From: Methanobacteriota archaeon | GTDB taxonomy: Archaea > Thermoplasmatota > Poseidoniia > Poseidoniales > Thalassarchaeaceae | Length of the DNA stretch: 44,285 bases | Direction of reading: 5' to 3' | Assembly (NCBI GenBank): GCA_002720055.1 | Contig: PBGH01000019.1 | Span: 27,336-71,620, forward strand | Part shown: positions 16,767 to 25,391 of the stretch, one piece after another | Numbering within the stretch: the stretch's first letter is position 1 | Layout: each line of letters opens with the position of its first letter | Translations under genes and position numbers: made by a program | The notes under the pieces: generated by a model | Database searches by the model: none | Seen by the model: only the letters and a program-made list of their open reading frames with translations | What the model was told of the DNA's origin: nothing

Positions 16767-17482
16767 CCAGGGTCTTGGAAATTAAAAATCTGGAGGGGGG
16801 TTACGGATCAGTCCAAATCCTGTATGGGATCGACATGCACGTCGACGAAGGCGAGTTCGTGACCATCATAGGCCCCAATGGTTGCGGCAAGTCAACACTG
16901 ATCAAGACTATTTTCGGTTCTGCGACCTTTTACAGTGGCGACGTCGAATACCACGGGGAGAATGTCTCAGGATGGAGGACCGATAGGCTGGTAAATCTAG
17001 GAATTGCTTACGTCCCCCAAGTAGACAACGTCTTCCCATCTTTATCCGTGCTAGAGAACCTTCAAATGGGTGGCAACTCGATTCCCAGAGTCTTGCTTAA
17101 TGAGAGGATTGAACGCTCTCTGGAGATGTTCCCTGATCTGAGGAATAGGGAATACGATTTGGCCGCTTCTCTCTCTGGAGGGGAAAGGCAGATGTTGGCG
17201 ATTTCTAGGGCATTGATTTCTGATCCTAAGTTCCTCCTGCTGGATGAGCCTACTGCTGCCCTCTCCCCATTATACCAGCAGCAAATAATCGAGAGCATAG
17301 ACTCCCTTAGGGAAGTTGGCATCACCATTCTGATCGTCGAACAGAATGCCAGACTCTCTCTAGCTAGATCAGATCGTGGATATATTATGTCAAATGGCAA
17401 GGTAGTACATTCTGGTGATGCTAATCATATCCTTACAGATCCTGAGATCGGTGAGTACTTCCTAGGTTCGATAAGAGATTGA
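16763..17482 (+). CDS. livF: LivF-type ABC transporter ATP-binding protein
   Basis: This is the second ATPase of the importer. It opens with the typical LivF lead LEIKNLEGGYGSVQILYGIDM. Walker A GPNGCGKST is near residue 37, Q-loop YVPQVDNVFPSLSV follows, the signature LSGGERQML is near 138, and Walker B LLLDEP near 158. The D-loop region reads TAALSP and the H-loop region reads ILIVEQNA, with Gln instead of His at the switch position, as is usual in LivF. Length is 239 aa. The ATGA overlap with livG indicates coupled translation. It converges on the minus-strand hydrolase gene, with 4 nt between stops. Confidence 0.93.
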   Translation: MTRVLEIKNLEGGYGSVQILYGIDMHVDEGEFVTIIGPNGCGKSTLIKTIFGSATFYSGDVEYHGENVSGWRTDRLVNLGIAYVPQVDNVFPSLSVLENLQMGGNSIPRVLLNERIERSLEMFPDLRNREYDLAASLSGGERQMLAISRALISDPKFLLLDEPTAALSPLYQQQIIESIDSLREVGITILIVEQNARLSLARSDRGYIMSNGKVVHSGDANHILTDPEIGEYFLGSIRD

Positions 17483-17486
17483 AAAT

Positions 17487-19262
17487 TTATTCTTCTAATA
17501 GCGACTTTGCTTGCTGTGCCCACATCATCTTAGTGACTCTCCCCGGTGCAAAGCCAAGTGCCCCGTTAACGGCCTCTGACGTCTCCTTGTCCATCTTGGA
17601 AATTTGATCGAATGTCCGAATGCCAAGAATCTTGAGCTTCTTCTCAATATCCGCATCTACTCCTTTAATTTCCGTCATTCTGTCAGACTTCCTGTCTCCG
17701 GCTTCGCCTATCTGAGACCAATTAATTTTCGAGGCACTCAAATCTGCAACTACTGAGTCTTCTTCTACGCTAGCCCTTACATCTACATCTTTTAGATCAA
17801 GCATAGTTATTGCTTGCTGGGTCCATTCCATCTCAGTAACCCGATCTGGAAGGAACTCCAAAGCATCATTCACAACCTTTGAAATCTCAGAGTCCATCTT
17901 TGAGATTTGTTCGTAGGTTCTTATTCCAAGAACATTTAGCTTCCTCTGAATAAAATCATCAATCCCGTTAATCATTGTTAGATCGTCATCAGCGTCGATA
18001 TGGGACTTTCCAATTAGGTGCCAATCTATCTGATCTACTCTGCTACTGACTCTCTGGAGAATCTCCTCCTCCCTTTTATCCTTCTCCAAGTCTTCAGTGA
18101 TTTTTTCCACATTCTTCCCCATGTCTTCGGCTTTCTTCAGAGCCTCGTCCAACTTCCTTTGAGCGGCTTCCGCGTCAGCCTCGGCCTCCCTAGCCTCTTC
18201 CTCTTCAATGTCTGCTATCAGTCTCGCATCTTCAGCCTCTGATTTTTCTTTTTCCGCTTTCTTCAGTGCCTCGTCCACTTCTGCCTTAGCAACGATAACT
18301 TGCTGTTCGGCCTTTTTAATCGCCTCTTTTACCTCCTTTCCGGCTTGTTTCTTTTCAGCCTCTTTATTTGCTAGCCTCCCTTCCTCTTCTCGAATCTTCT
18401 GTTCCAACCTAGCCTCTTCCTTCGAGATTTCCAAGGCTTCTTTCTTCTTGGCCATCTTAGCTTCGAGACTCTTCATCTCTGCTTCCAATTGTTCTATTTC
18501 GCTATCAGCACTATTTTCGGACTCTTGCTCCCCAATGGCAAAATCCTCTTCAGCGGTATCGTCCACTATGCTCCCTTCATGTTCAGATACATCAAACTCA
18601 TCCATATTGTCGTGCGTATCTTTGTCCGTGTCAGTGCTCCCATCTGAGATTTTCAACTCCTTTCCTTCCATTAGTGAATCAGAGATATCAGAAATAAAAC
18701 GTAAGGAGTCTTTCATCCTATGCGTGTCATCAAATTCATGAAGAGTCACATTTGAGCACTCTTTCTCGATCTTTCTCGAGAAGCTTATTGGTACCACCTC
18801 ATCGTTTTTACCATGCATTATTGCTGTAGGATGCAATGGAACCGGCCAGGACATTTTCTCTGCTGCCTCCATGAATTCCCATGGAAGCATGATATCCAAT
18901 TCGAATCCAGTATAACGCCTCTCTCCCGTAGTCTTCCAAGCATTCCTGCCCGTTTCCTCCATACCTTCCCAGTTTTCCGCGAGACCAAATGCTGGGGCCA
19001 TCAGAATCAAGACAAAATCTGCATCTGGCCTCATTGAAGAAGCATTCGCGGCAGCTAGACCCCCCATAGAAGAACCGATAACTATGTCAAACTCGTCTTC
19101 GTCAATTAGTCGTGTTAGAACTTCAGTTTGATTCGCGATACTCCAACCCAATTCTGACATTTTTGGAGCGGTTACTTCCCATCCTAAAGCCTCCTTCATA
19201 TAGCTAGGTTTGGATCCATGGGGGCTTCCTTCAAATCCATGTGCGAATAGTACTCGTGTCAA
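17487..19262 (-). CDS. Alpha/beta hydrolase fused to a coiled coil and two helix-hairpin-helix domains
   Basis: The 591-aa protein has three parts. Residues 1 to about 205 are a compact YqiA/UPF0227-like hydrolase: HGFEGSP oxyanion loop, nucleophile Ser in GSSMGG, Asp in HGKNDEVV, His in FDDTHRM. Then comes an acidic linker and a long Glu/Lys/Ala-rich coiled coil (about 254-407). Last come two similar HhH domains (about 425-478 and 525-578), each with LGIRT(Y/F)(E/D)QISKMD and a W-x-QQA ending. Such HhH modules bind DNA or other proteins. The TTG start places the first beta strand at the N-terminus, as in the family. The substrate is unknown. It lies 21 nt downstream of the PPC-domain gene, probably in one transcript. 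Confidence 0.82.
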   Translation of the reverse strand: MTRVLFAHGFEGSPHGSKPSYMKEALGWEVTAPKMSELGWSIANQTEVLTRLIDEDEFDIVIGSSMGGLAAANASSMRPDADFVLILMAPAFGLAENWEGMEETGRNAWKTTGERRYTGFELDIMLPWEFMEAAEKMSWPVPLHPTAIMHGKNDEVVPISFSRKIEKECSNVTLHEFDDTHRMKDSLRFISDISDSLMEGKELKISDGSTDTDKDTHDNMDEFDVSEHEGSIVDDTAEEDFAIGEQESENSADSEIEQLEAEMKSLEAKMAKKKEALEISKEEARLEQKIREEEGRLANKEAEKKQAGKEVKEAIKKAEQQVIVAKAEVDEALKKAEKEKSEAEDARLIADIEEEEAREAEADAEAAQRKLDEALKKAEDMGKNVEKITEDLEKDKREEEILQRVSSRVDQIDWHLIGKSHIDADDDLTMINGIDDFIQRKLNVLGIRTYEQISKMDSEISKVVNDALEFLPDRVTEMEWTQQAITMLDLKDVDVRASVEEDSVVADLSASKINWSQIGEAGDRKSDRMTEIKGVDADIEKKLKILGIRTFDQISKMDKETSEAVNGALGFAPGRVTKMMWAQQAKSLLEE

Positions 19263-19283
19263 AATTGCCCATCCACCACATAT

Positions 19284-19715
19284 TTATTCCTTAAACTGTA
19301 GACCTAGTAATTCGACATCCGCAAGGGGACACCTAGTCATGATTGCATCGGCCATGATTCTGATATGTATCTCAGCCACTACGTGGACAACAGACTGAAA
19401 CATGTGTCCTGCATGAACATTATTGTCATCATCAGACCAGCAACAGTGGATATGTGTGAATGCACTACCCTCTTCTGTCCTGGCTATGTTTCCAGATAAG
19501 CTTACCAATTCCGATGGATTTTCTAGATCTCTCCTTTGGTATACTCCTTCTTCGTTCATGTATCCATATATATTATTTCGAGTTCTTCCAATACCACTGG
19601 TAATGGCCGCTGCGTCAAAACCAACCTCATCTGCGAGATTCTGTAGAGTCTCGTGAATATCCTCTCCTGGATCCAGTCTGACGAACAGATCGCTCCCCGA
19701 TCTAGTATGCTCCAC
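19284..19715 (-). CDS. PPC/DUF296-domain protein
   Basis: This 143-aa single-domain protein matches the PPC (DUF296) family: LFVRLDPGEDIHETLQNLADE, AAAITSGIGRTRN, then the metal-binding HIHCCWSDDDNNVHAGHMF. The His-x-His and later GH are conserved positions. Plant members pair the domain with AT-hooks; prokaryotic stand-alone forms are usually called DNA-binding, but function is largely untested. It starts with GTG at 19715 and lies just upstream of the HhH-hydrolase gene on the same strand. An AT-rich divergent region separates it from MCM. Confidence 0.8.
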   Translation of the reverse strand: MEHTRSGSDLFVRLDPGEDIHETLQNLADEVGFDAAAITSGIGRTRNNIYGYMNEEGVYQRRDLENPSELVSLSGNIARTEEGSAFTHIHCCWSDDDNNVHAGHMFQSVVHVVAEIHIRIMADAIMTRCPLADVELLGLQFKE

Positions 19716-19843
19716 GCTAGCGGATTGAGATTAGGGACTTCAACCATGCCATTCAGAACCTTCACGCGGCGCCCCCAAAGAATGTAGTCCAGTAGAAGTA
19801 TCAAAAATTAAAATTAGACGCTTGCTAACAAGAAAATTTTCCA

Positions 19844-19945
19844 ATGGAAACAAGGGGGTTGGATTTCCTAACCGTACTATTGATAGGCCTTGTCTTCAGT
19901 TCCGTAAAGCCCGAGGTAGAGAAGTATGACAATGGCCGCTCATGA
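19844..19945 (+). CDS. Possible 33-aa membrane peptide upstream of MCM
   Basis: An ATG opens a 33-codon frame containing a short hydrophobic stretch (FLTVLLIGLVF) flanked by charged residues. It ends 20 nt inside the MCM gene in another frame. It could be a leader peptide that couples translation to MCM, or chance. No ribosome binding site or homology supports it. Confidence 0.25.
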   Translation: METRGLDFLTVLLIGLVFSSVKPEVEKYDNGRS

Positions 19946-22088
19946 TGCTTCTTCCAGATGGAGGACTTTCTTAGAAGAGGCAAAGGAATCTGAAGTCATG
20001 GCACTTTTGTCTAGACAGTCTAATTTTCCCTATTTATCAATTCCATTTCACGAGTTGCAGACCTTCGATCCAGAGTTTGCTGAGGACATTTTAGAGCATC
20101 CAAAAACAATACTTTCTGCCGGTTCCAAAACACTAATCGAGATTTGCAGGGAGAGAGGTGAGGAAATTGACGCCTTTCTAAGGGTGGGGGAGTTACCGGG
20201 GGATACCAGAAAACCTCTGAGGGAAATTGGTAGTTCTGATATCGATAAACTTCGAAGTGTCGATGTAATAATTACTAAAATTTCTGAAATCAAACCCAGG
20301 ATTCATAGAGCCGTATTCAAGTGCGAATCATGCGGACACGATATAGAAGTAGACCAGGAAAACGAAAGAGAGCTAAAGGAGCCACTGACCTGCCCCCAAG
20401 CACTGGGAGGCTGCGGGAGTTCAAGGCCTAAGACAAGATTCGACTTAGTACTAATTAGCTCCAGAATGGTGAATAATCAGTGGATAGAGATCCAAGAACA
20501 ACCTGAGAATGTTCCTAGTGGAGCTCAACCTAGAAGAGGAATGGTACTTATCGAGGGGGATCAAGTCAACAAGCATCTACCCGGCGAGAGAGTCACTGCC
20601 AACGTCATCCCAGTGGTTAGGAGCGAAGTTAGGAATAGAAAGAAAACTCCAATGTTTGACGTTATATTTCATCTAATTAGCTCCGAGCATGAGAGTACTC
20701 CATTCACAGAGATCATGATAGATGAGCAGGATAGCAATAGAATCCATGAGGTATCTAAGAGGTCCGATCTCATATCATTAATTCAGAGGTCTATTGCACC
20801 GTCGGTATTTGCAACAGGAATCCTTGGTCATGTTAAGAGATCACTAGCTCTGCAGCTTTTCGGTGGTGTCTCCAGGAGACTTAACGATAGGACCAGGTCA
20901 AGGGGAGATATCCATATTTTACTGATGGGGGATCCAGGTGTTGCGAAGTCACATCTACTTTCTTTCATTTCTGAGCTCTCTCCTAGGGGAAGATTCGCTA
21001 CTGGCGGGGGCGTCTCTGGAGCTGGTCTAACAGCAGCAGCAGTAAGAGATGCATTCGGAGATGGAAGGTTTGCCCTTGAGGCAGGAGTTCTACCATTATC
21101 CGATCGGGGGTTGGCTGCAATTGATGAGTTCGATAAAATCTCCGAAGACGATAGGAGAATGATGCACCCTGCAATGGAGCAACAACAGGTTCATGTAGCT
21201 AAGGGAGGAATTACTGCAACCCTACACTCGAGATGCGCGATTTTGGCAGCTGCAAACCCTAAGGACGGCCGATTCAGTAAAAGAGGACCCAATCAAAGTG
21301 TCATGAGGTCTTTTCAGGAGACGGGACTACCTCCTCCTTTAGCTTCAAGATTCGATATAATTTGGATGATTAGGGACGAGATTAGAGTACATGATGATGA
21401 GAGAATTGCAAGACATATTTTGGATAATCGAACATCCGGTAGAAGTGAGACATTAATGGAGGATTCAATAGAATTAGGGCCATCAGAATCAGAAGCTGAC
21501 TCATTCATAACCATGGCCAATGACGGTCAAGAACATCTTTCTCAAGATTTTCTTAGAAAATATATTGCTTTTGCCAAGAGAACCATCCATCCACAATTGG
21601 ACGAGGATGCAAAGGCCGAGATTCTGAAGTACTACACTGAGGAGAGACAGTCGTTTGGTAGAGAAGACCAGTTTCAATCGGATCAGAGAGATAGAGAGTC
21701 CGTTATTCCAATAACTGCCAGAGCATTGGAGGCCCTAATCCGACTAACTGAGGCCCATGCCAGAATGCACCTCAAGGAAGTAGCAACTTCCCAAGACGCA
21801 GCAGTCGCTCTAGCGGTTTTCAAGCACTGGAGGGAAGAGTCCGGTATAGAGGACGAGTCCGAACTTCATTCGGGAGTGTCAGCTAGGGCCAGATCAAAAA
21901 ATACTGCAATTATGAATATGGTTCGAGATCTAATTGAGGAGAAGGGAGTCGCTGAGTTGACCCAGATATACAATCTAGCCATACCAAGAAAGATTTCTGA
22001 GATCGAAGTAGACCGAGTAATAAGCAATATGCTCAGGAGTGGCGAGTTATATGAAGAAGGGCTAGAGAAATACAAACCCACCCGTTGA
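19926..22088 (+). CDS. mcm: MCM replicative DNA helicase
   Basis: This is the hexameric 3'-5' helicase of the archaeal replication fork. The N-terminal domain carries a zinc site (CESCG near residues 133-136, with later CPQALGGC). The AAA+ core has Walker A GDPGVAKSH (about 334-342), GGGVSGAGLTAA, Walker B LAAIDEFDKI, the beta-hairpin region and the PPLASRFD arginine finger. A winged helix closes the C-terminus (KGVAELTQIYNLAIPRKISE). At 720 aa it is slightly longer than usual. The start is ATG 19926. gatE follows 4 nt after the stop, so the two are probably one transcript. No cdc6 gene or clear origin repeats are visible nearby. Confidence 0.95.
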   Translation: MTMAAHDASSRWRTFLEEAKESEVMALLSRQSNFPYLSIPFHELQTFDPEFAEDILEHPKTILSAGSKTLIEICRERGEEIDAFLRVGELPGDTRKPLREIGSSDIDKLRSVDVIITKISEIKPRIHRAVFKCESCGHDIEVDQENERELKEPLTCPQALGGCGSSRPKTRFDLVLISSRMVNNQWIEIQEQPENVPSGAQPRRGMVLIEGDQVNKHLPGERVTANVIPVVRSEVRNRKKTPMFDVIFHLISSEHESTPFTEIMIDEQDSNRIHEVSKRSDLISLIQRSIAPSVFATGILGHVKRSLALQLFGGVSRRLNDRTRSRGDIHILLMGDPGVAKSHLLSFISELSPRGRFATGGGVSGAGLTAAAVRDAFGDGRFALEAGVLPLSDRGLAAIDEFDKISEDDRRMMHPAMEQQQVHVAKGGITATLHSRCAILAAANPKDGRFSKRGPNQSVMRSFQETGLPPPLASRFDIIWMIRDEIRVHDDERIARHILDNRTSGRSETLMEDSIELGPSESEADSFITMANDGQEHLSQDFLRKYIAFAKRTIHPQLDEDAKAEILKYYTEERQSFGREDQFQSDQRDRESVIPITARALEALIRLTEAHARMHLKEVATSQDAAVALAVFKHWREESGIEDESELHSGVSARARSKNTAIMNMVRDLIEEKGVAELTQIYNLAIPRKISEIEVDRVISNMLRSGELYEEGLEKYKPTR

Positions 22089-22092
22089 CCCT

Positions 22093-24147
22093 ATGAGTAT
22101 GACCCCCGTGAGCAAGATTATGGAGCCGATAGGGGACGTCTCCAAATCGGATACATTGGACTCTGTAGCACTAGGATTCATGTGCGGCCTTGAGATTCAT
22201 CAGCAACTTGCAACCGGTAAGTTACATTCTAGATTACCAACTGAACTCTATGATTTCAAGTCAGAAGAAATTCCGGATGAGTGGCCCCGATCCTCCAGGA
22301 GACTTAGAGCTTCAGAGGGAGAAGGCGGTAGGACTGATGTTGCAGCTAGATTCGAGCAGAAGCGAAATAGAGTATTCGAATACGTACAATCCCCGAATGC
22401 AGGACTAATTGAATTAGATGAATCTCCTCCAAAAATTCACGATTCCGACGCGGTGGATGTCGTTCTGACAGTTTCAGCTATGACAGAATCCAATCCGATT
22501 CCTAGCCTACAAGCTATGAGGAAAACAGTAGTAGACGGATCGAATACAAGCGGATTCCAGAGAACCACGATTGTGGCTACGGGAGGTAGCATAGATGCAG
22601 GATCTGCCAAGGTTGGTTTAGACCTGATTTCAATTGAAGAGGATTCGGCAAGAAAGCTCAGCACAACAAAAAACGAGAATGGTGAGACAGTATTATACAA
22701 TTTGGATAGATTAGGAACGCCACTGATTGAGATAGCAACCTCTCCTGAGGTCAGATCTCCTGAGCATGCAAAGGAAACAGCAATCGCTCTAGGGAGGATT
22801 CTTAGAGATACTCGCAGAGTAAGAAGGGGGCTTGGATCAATAAGACAGGATCTGAATGTTAGTATTTCTTGTGGAGATAGGGTAGAAATCAAGGGTTGTC
22901 AGGATTTAGACTGGATTCCCAAGATTATCAGGTTGGAAATGGCCCGCCAATTATATTTTTTCCGTCTGGCTAATGAATTGCGAAGCGAAGCATCCCTGCC
23001 CCCCCTCCTTCCAAACAGAAAAGATGACTCCATACCAGTGGAAAACAGAGTCGCTCTTTCTTGCTCGAGGAGAATCCCGCTGAAAATCGTAAATCTTACA
23101 GAAACGATATCATCTTGCGAATCTGAGATGGTATGTTCTTCACTCGAGAGAGGGGAATCAATTCTCGCAGTAGCTCTCCCTGGATTCCATGGTCATCTGG
23201 GCAGCAAGTCATTGGATAGCAATGGTGCTCAGTTGCCTCGATTAGGAAGAGAATTGGCCAGTGCCGCGAAGCTAGCTGGGGTTGCTGGTATATTCCATTC
23301 TGACGAGCTTCCAGCATACGGAATATCAGAAAAGGAAGTTTTGTCTATTAGAGAGGAACTCATGCTCTCCAAGAAAGATGCATTTGCTATTTGTTTAGCA
23401 CCTGCATGGCAAGCAGAATTGGCACTAGAGGCTGTGGTCAATAGAGCAAGGAAGGCATACCATAGAATTCCAAGAGAGGTAAGGAATGTGACTATCTACA
23501 AAGGAAAGCCTGTCGATGGAACAACTACCGCGCTCAGACCTCTACCAGGAGTAGCAAGAATGTATCCGGAGACAGATATTCCTTTACTAGAAATATCATC
23601 AGAACGTTGGGAGAAGATTCTCTCAAACCTCCCTCTTTCCACCGAAGAGAGAGAATTAAGGATACAAGGTATAGGACTTTCTCAAAATCAGATCGAGTCG
23701 ATATTGAATGGCGAGTTGGACGATGCTCTATTTGAGGGAATAGAGGGGCCGCTGGAACTACCTCCAAAGGCATGGGCCAGCGCTATATTGGATTATGGCA
23801 TCGAAAAACCAAATTCTCTTGCTGCTGCAATATCATTGAAAGAAAAGGGCCTGTTAAGTAGAGAGGGGGTAAAGAAACTTCTTGGCGAGTCTTCTGAAAG
23901 AGAAATACAAGAAATTGTCGAGTGGATGACCAATGAAGCGGAAATTAGGGGTTTTGTCCCTGCAGACTCAACACTAATAGAGGATACAGTAAATGAAATT
24001 CTTTCAGAGAAAATGGAGCTAGTAAATGAGAAAGGAATGGGAGCTATTGGACCATTGATGGGCTTAGTTATGAATAAATTAGCTGGCTCAGCAGATGGAA
24101 AGTCGGTAAGCAAAATTCTCAGAGAAAAAATTTCCGAGATCATTTAA
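22093..24147 (+). CDS. gatE: Glu-tRNA(Gln) amidotransferase subunit E
   Basis: With GatD, GatE converts mischarged Glu-tRNA(Gln) to Gln-tRNA(Gln); this pair is specific to archaea. The N-terminal kinase-like cradle shows the signature GLEIHQQLATGKLHSRLPTE, PLIEIATSPEVRSPEHAKE and GLGSIRQDLNVSI. A GAD-like insertion lies in the middle, and a GatB/YqeY-type helical tail (MGAIGPLMGLVMNKLAGSADGKSVSKIL) ends the protein. At 684 aa it is somewhat longer than the usual ~620-640, with extra N-terminal residues. GatD is not in the window. It follows MCM with a 4-nt gap. Confidence 0.95.
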   Translation: MSMTPVSKIMEPIGDVSKSDTLDSVALGFMCGLEIHQQLATGKLHSRLPTELYDFKSEEIPDEWPRSSRRLRASEGEGGRTDVAARFEQKRNRVFEYVQSPNAGLIELDESPPKIHDSDAVDVVLTVSAMTESNPIPSLQAMRKTVVDGSNTSGFQRTTIVATGGSIDAGSAKVGLDLISIEEDSARKLSTTKNENGETVLYNLDRLGTPLIEIATSPEVRSPEHAKETAIALGRILRDTRRVRRGLGSIRQDLNVSISCGDRVEIKGCQDLDWIPKIIRLEMARQLYFFRLANELRSEASLPPLLPNRKDDSIPVENRVALSCSRRIPLKIVNLTETISSCESEMVCSSLERGESILAVALPGFHGHLGSKSLDSNGAQLPRLGRELASAAKLAGVAGIFHSDELPAYGISEKEVLSIREELMLSKKDAFAICLAPAWQAELALEAVVNRARKAYHRIPREVRNVTIYKGKPVDGTTTALRPLPGVARMYPETDIPLLEISSERWEKILSNLPLSTEERELRIQGIGLSQNQIESILNGELDDALFEGIEGPLELPPKAWASAILDYGIEKPNSLAAAISLKEKGLLSREGVKKLLGESSEREIQEIVEWMTNEAEIRGFVPADSTLIEDTVNEILSEKMELVNEKGMGAIGPLMGLVMNKLAGSADGKSVSKILREKISEII

Positions 24148-24182
24148 TTTATTACTTCCAATCTTCTTGATTATTAGGATAT

Positions 24183-24190
24183 CTTATAGG
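24183..24190 (+). promoter_or_regulatory. TATA box for the DUF4430 lipoprotein (leaderless start)
   Basis: CTTATAGG is centred about 25 nt before GTG 24212. This is the spacing expected if transcription begins at or next to the start codon. It supports that GTG over the upstream in-frame TTG 24169, which lies before the promoter. It implies the lipoprotein/ECF genes are transcribed independently of gatE. Confidence 0.6.
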
Positions 24191-24211
24191 CCATTCTTTT
24201 TTGGATTAAGC

Positions 24212-24673
24212 GTGACTAAAGTTAGCGTGATATTTACTATGGTTTTGGTTTTAGCCTCATCCCTTGCTGGATGTACTTCCGAAACAGAGCCGCTTACAGA
24301 GAATGAGATTGGAGATTTAGCAGTAGTTGTAACGTTAGATTTCAGAGACCAAGGAAATCAGACAGCAAATTTAGCAGAGAGACTTACTGATGACAGTATT
24401 ACCTTTGACCCAGTTTTCGTCGCTCCAAACGTTACTGCATACAGGGTTATGGAAGAATTACAGCTCAGGGAGAACTTTACAATTGACGTGACATACTACG
24501 TAGGAATGGGTGCCTTTGTTCATACTATAGATGGTGTATCAGGAGCTGATGATTGGTCCACATATTGGGGATTCTATGATGAAGGCGAAATGGCAGAGGT
24601 TGGAGCCTCAACATTCCCAATTACCTCGGACGTCAATATCAGTTGGATATTAACACCCGCTGGCGACTATTGA
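24212..24673 (+). CDS. DUF4430-domain lipoprotein (vitamin-capture candidate)
   Basis: Read from GTG 24212, the protein starts with a short lipoprotein signal (Lys near the N-terminus, hydrophobic core, lipobox LAGC). The mature part of about 130 residues has the DUF4430 beta-grasp pattern: VTAYRVMEELQLRE, then GADDWSTYWGFYDEGE and the end GASTFPITSDVNISWILTPAG. DUF4430 is related to the C-terminal domain of transcobalamin/intrinsic factor and is often encoded beside ECF transporter S components. The next gene here is such a component. It probably hands a vitamin to that membrane protein. Cobalamin is the best guess from the family, not shown by this sequence. Confidence 0.8.
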   Translation: MTKVSVIFTMVLVLASSLAGCTSETEPLTENEIGDLAVVVTLDFRDQGNQTANLAERLTDDSITFDPVFVAPNVTAYRVMEELQLRENFTIDVTYYVGMGAFVHTIDGVSGADDWSTYWGFYDEGEMAEVGASTFPITSDVNISWILTPAGDY

Positions 24674-24737
24674 GCCCTAGCTCATTCTGGACTGATTTCC
24701 AAGAATGACTATGAAGTGAGCATTGTTGGGGATAAAT

Positions 24738-25391
24738 ATGTACGACTTTCACAACTTTGCTCTAACCCCCATGCAGAACTTATTTCTCAATATAGCGATT
24801 TTATCCTCGCTGATTCTTGCGATCCTCAAAGGAGAGAGATCCCTAGAAAAATCACGTCCATTAACGATTCTTGCGATCATCACAACTTTCTGTATTGCAG
24901 GGAGAATCTTACTAGCGCCTATCCCTAATGTCCAACCAGTGACCGTTACAATAATCCTAGTTGGAATCTTCTACGGAGCTCCATGGGCAATAGCAATATC
25001 AGGTATAGTGGCGCTAAGTACAAACCTACTTTTTCTCGGCCATGGTCCTTGGACAATTTTCCAAGCATTTGGATGGGGATTCTTGGGTATGGCCAGCTCG
25101 TTTTTTTCTCAGAAGATGCTAGTAGATGGTCGAATAGCTGTTAGTAGACTGATGTTTTTTGCAGTAGCTTCTGCTTTTGTCTTTGACTGGATAGTATCAG
25201 CGAGTATACTGCTAAATAACGATATATCTGTGCTGATTCCTTATCTAGCAAATGGACTTGTTTTCGACATCTACCATGCTATAGGCAATGCTGTATTCGT
25301 GGTCTGGCTTGCCAGCCCCTTAGGAGAACTCATGTCACGCCATAGAACAGAGCTTAGCGGCAATCCGGTGGGTGAAATTGCCGCCAACTGA
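24738..25391 (+). CDS. ECF transporter substrate-binding (S) membrane component
   Basis: This 217-aa integral membrane protein has about six hydrophobic segments. The motif IPNVQPVTVTIILVGIFYG, followed by NLLFLGHGPWTIFQAFGWGFLGM, is typical of energy-coupling-factor S components for vitamins. ATG 24738 is used; the upstream in-frame TTG 24723 adds only five residues. Together with the DUF4430 lipoprotein it forms a two-gene uptake module. The shared EcfA/A'/T energising subunits are not in this window, as expected for group II ECF systems, where they are encoded elsewhere. The substrate is unproven; cobalamin or a similar corrinoid is inferred from the partner. Confidence 0.8.
   Translation: MYDFHNFALTPMQNLFLNIAILSSLILAILKGERSLEKSRPLTILAIITTFCIAGRILLAPIPNVQPVTVTIILVGIFYGAPWAIAISGIVALSTNLLFLGHGPWTIFQAFGWGFLGMASSFFSQKMLVDGRIAVSRLMFFAVASAFVFDWIVSASILLNNDISVLIPYLANGLVFDIYHAIGNAVFVVWLASPLGELMSRHRTELSGNPVGEIAAN

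Noticed and set aside
18208..18741. 177-codon plus-strand frame, Ser/Phe-rich
   Set aside because: It is antisense to the coiled-coil region; Glu/Lys/Ala codons read backwards give Phe/Leu/Ser/Cys repeats. No domain or start signal.
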